This document shows positions 43,271 to 43,456 of a stretch of DNA of 43,456 nucleotides, piece by piece. The stretch lies in contig QIHI01000128.1 in the NCBI GenBank assembly GCA_003230915.1, forward strand, positions 1 through 43,456, read 5' to 3'. Source of the DNA: Kiritimatiellales bacterium (GTDB taxonomy: Bacteria > Verrucomicrobiota > Kiritimatiellia > Kiritimatiellales > Pontiellaceae). Numbering within the stretch: position 1 is the first letter of the stretch; every line of letters starts with the position of its first letter. A program made the translations under genes and the position numbers. The notes under the pieces were generated by a model, which was not told the DNA's origin, made no database searches, and was given only the letters and a program-made list of their open reading frames with translations.

Positions 43271-43456
43271 AATAACGACAGCGCATCGACATCCACCGTG
43301 CAAGTGACGGTCTTCGGCATCTTAAACGATGCGAGAACGTGGCGGATGGGTTTGGTCATACGGACGGTATGTTTGCAACGCAGCATGATTTGGTAGCGCC
43401 ACTGTCCTTTGGCGCGGGCAAGCGGCGCGGGCATGGGCGGCGAATGAACGACCGAT
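43267..43456 (-). CDS. priA: primosomal protein N' (PriA), C-terminal fragment
   Basis: The window's last bases encode, on the minus strand, the final ~62 residues of a protein ending ..TVTCTVDVDALSLL. Together with PAPLARAKGQWRYQIMLRCK this is the C-terminal domain of PriA, the replication-restart helicase (compare ..RYRWQLLLK..DVDPVSLL in the family). The rest lies beyond the window. The stop codon and the preceding two bases fall within the 27-bp inverted repeat. Confidence 0.85.
   Translation of the reverse strand, partial: SVVHSPPMPAPLARAKGQWRYQIMLRCKHTVRMTKPIRHVLASFKMPKTVTCTVDVDALSLL

Overview
The window looks like a chromosomal segment of a Gram-negative bacterium, most plausibly from the PVC superphylum (Kiritimatiellota or a relative). 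This placement is inference, based on an outer-membrane barrel protein and lipoproteins, a complete rod-shape operon, a Bacteroidota/PVC-style topoisomerase IV (EGQSA motif), and several dispersed palindromic repeats of the kind common in PVC genomes. There are no transposases, phage genes, rRNA, tRNA or CRISPR arrays. Most of the window is ordinary core genome; the accessory signal is a restriction-modification module at 13.0-15.2 kb.

Layout. 1-1894 (+): the 3' part of a cobA-hemD fusion, then hemB (tetrapyrrole synthesis). 2028-9383 (-): one tightly packed operon mreB-mreC-mreD-mrdA-rodA-rng for the elongasome plus RNase G; its PBP2 has an internal duplication in the N-terminal region. 9710-13015: an amino-acid-type solute-binding lipoprotein convergent with the helicase gene hrpB. 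13027-15230: divergent EcoO109I-like endonuclease and a C5-cytosine methyltransferase with a MerR-like N-terminal helix-turn-helix, bounded on both sides by related repeats. 15234-20272 (-): ychJ-like gene, alaS and a hybrid sensor kinase. 20324-22322: a stand-alone NFACT-R protein, a small membrane protein and an archaeal-type AAA ATPase that seems to be expressed from a near-leaderless transcript. 22504-28473: a fusion of a DUF2062/TIGR03546-like membrane domain to an AsmA/TIGR03545-like domain, a ThiF with a ThiS-like N-terminus, a DUF502 protein, PtsN, a secreted unknown, a 3D-domain envelope protein and a glycine-zipper lipoprotein. 28664-32608 (+): parE-parC. 32673-35046 (+): a TPP riboswitch with attenuator driving thiS-thiG-thiH. 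35065-38573 (-): an iron module of dtxR-type regulator, an unknown 63-residue protein, feoA, feoB and a FeoC-like gene, with two perfect TTAGG/CCTAA palindromes in the control region. 38676-43456: an outer-membrane protein, a GltD-like flavo-iron-sulfur protein with a P-loop/DRTGG partner, an OsmC protein, a 27-bp perfect inverted repeat and the 3' end of priA.

How the parts relate. The thiazole branch of thiamine synthesis is split between the riboswitch operon (ThiS, ThiG, ThiH) and a ThiF encoded about 8 kb away on the other strand. The Feo genes appear to be controlled by the adjacent DtxR-type protein, whose metal site combines an MntR-like Asp with a DtxR-like Cys. Dispersed repeats have altered gene edges at least three times: around the restriction-modification genes, inside the start of thiH, and at the stop codon of priA.
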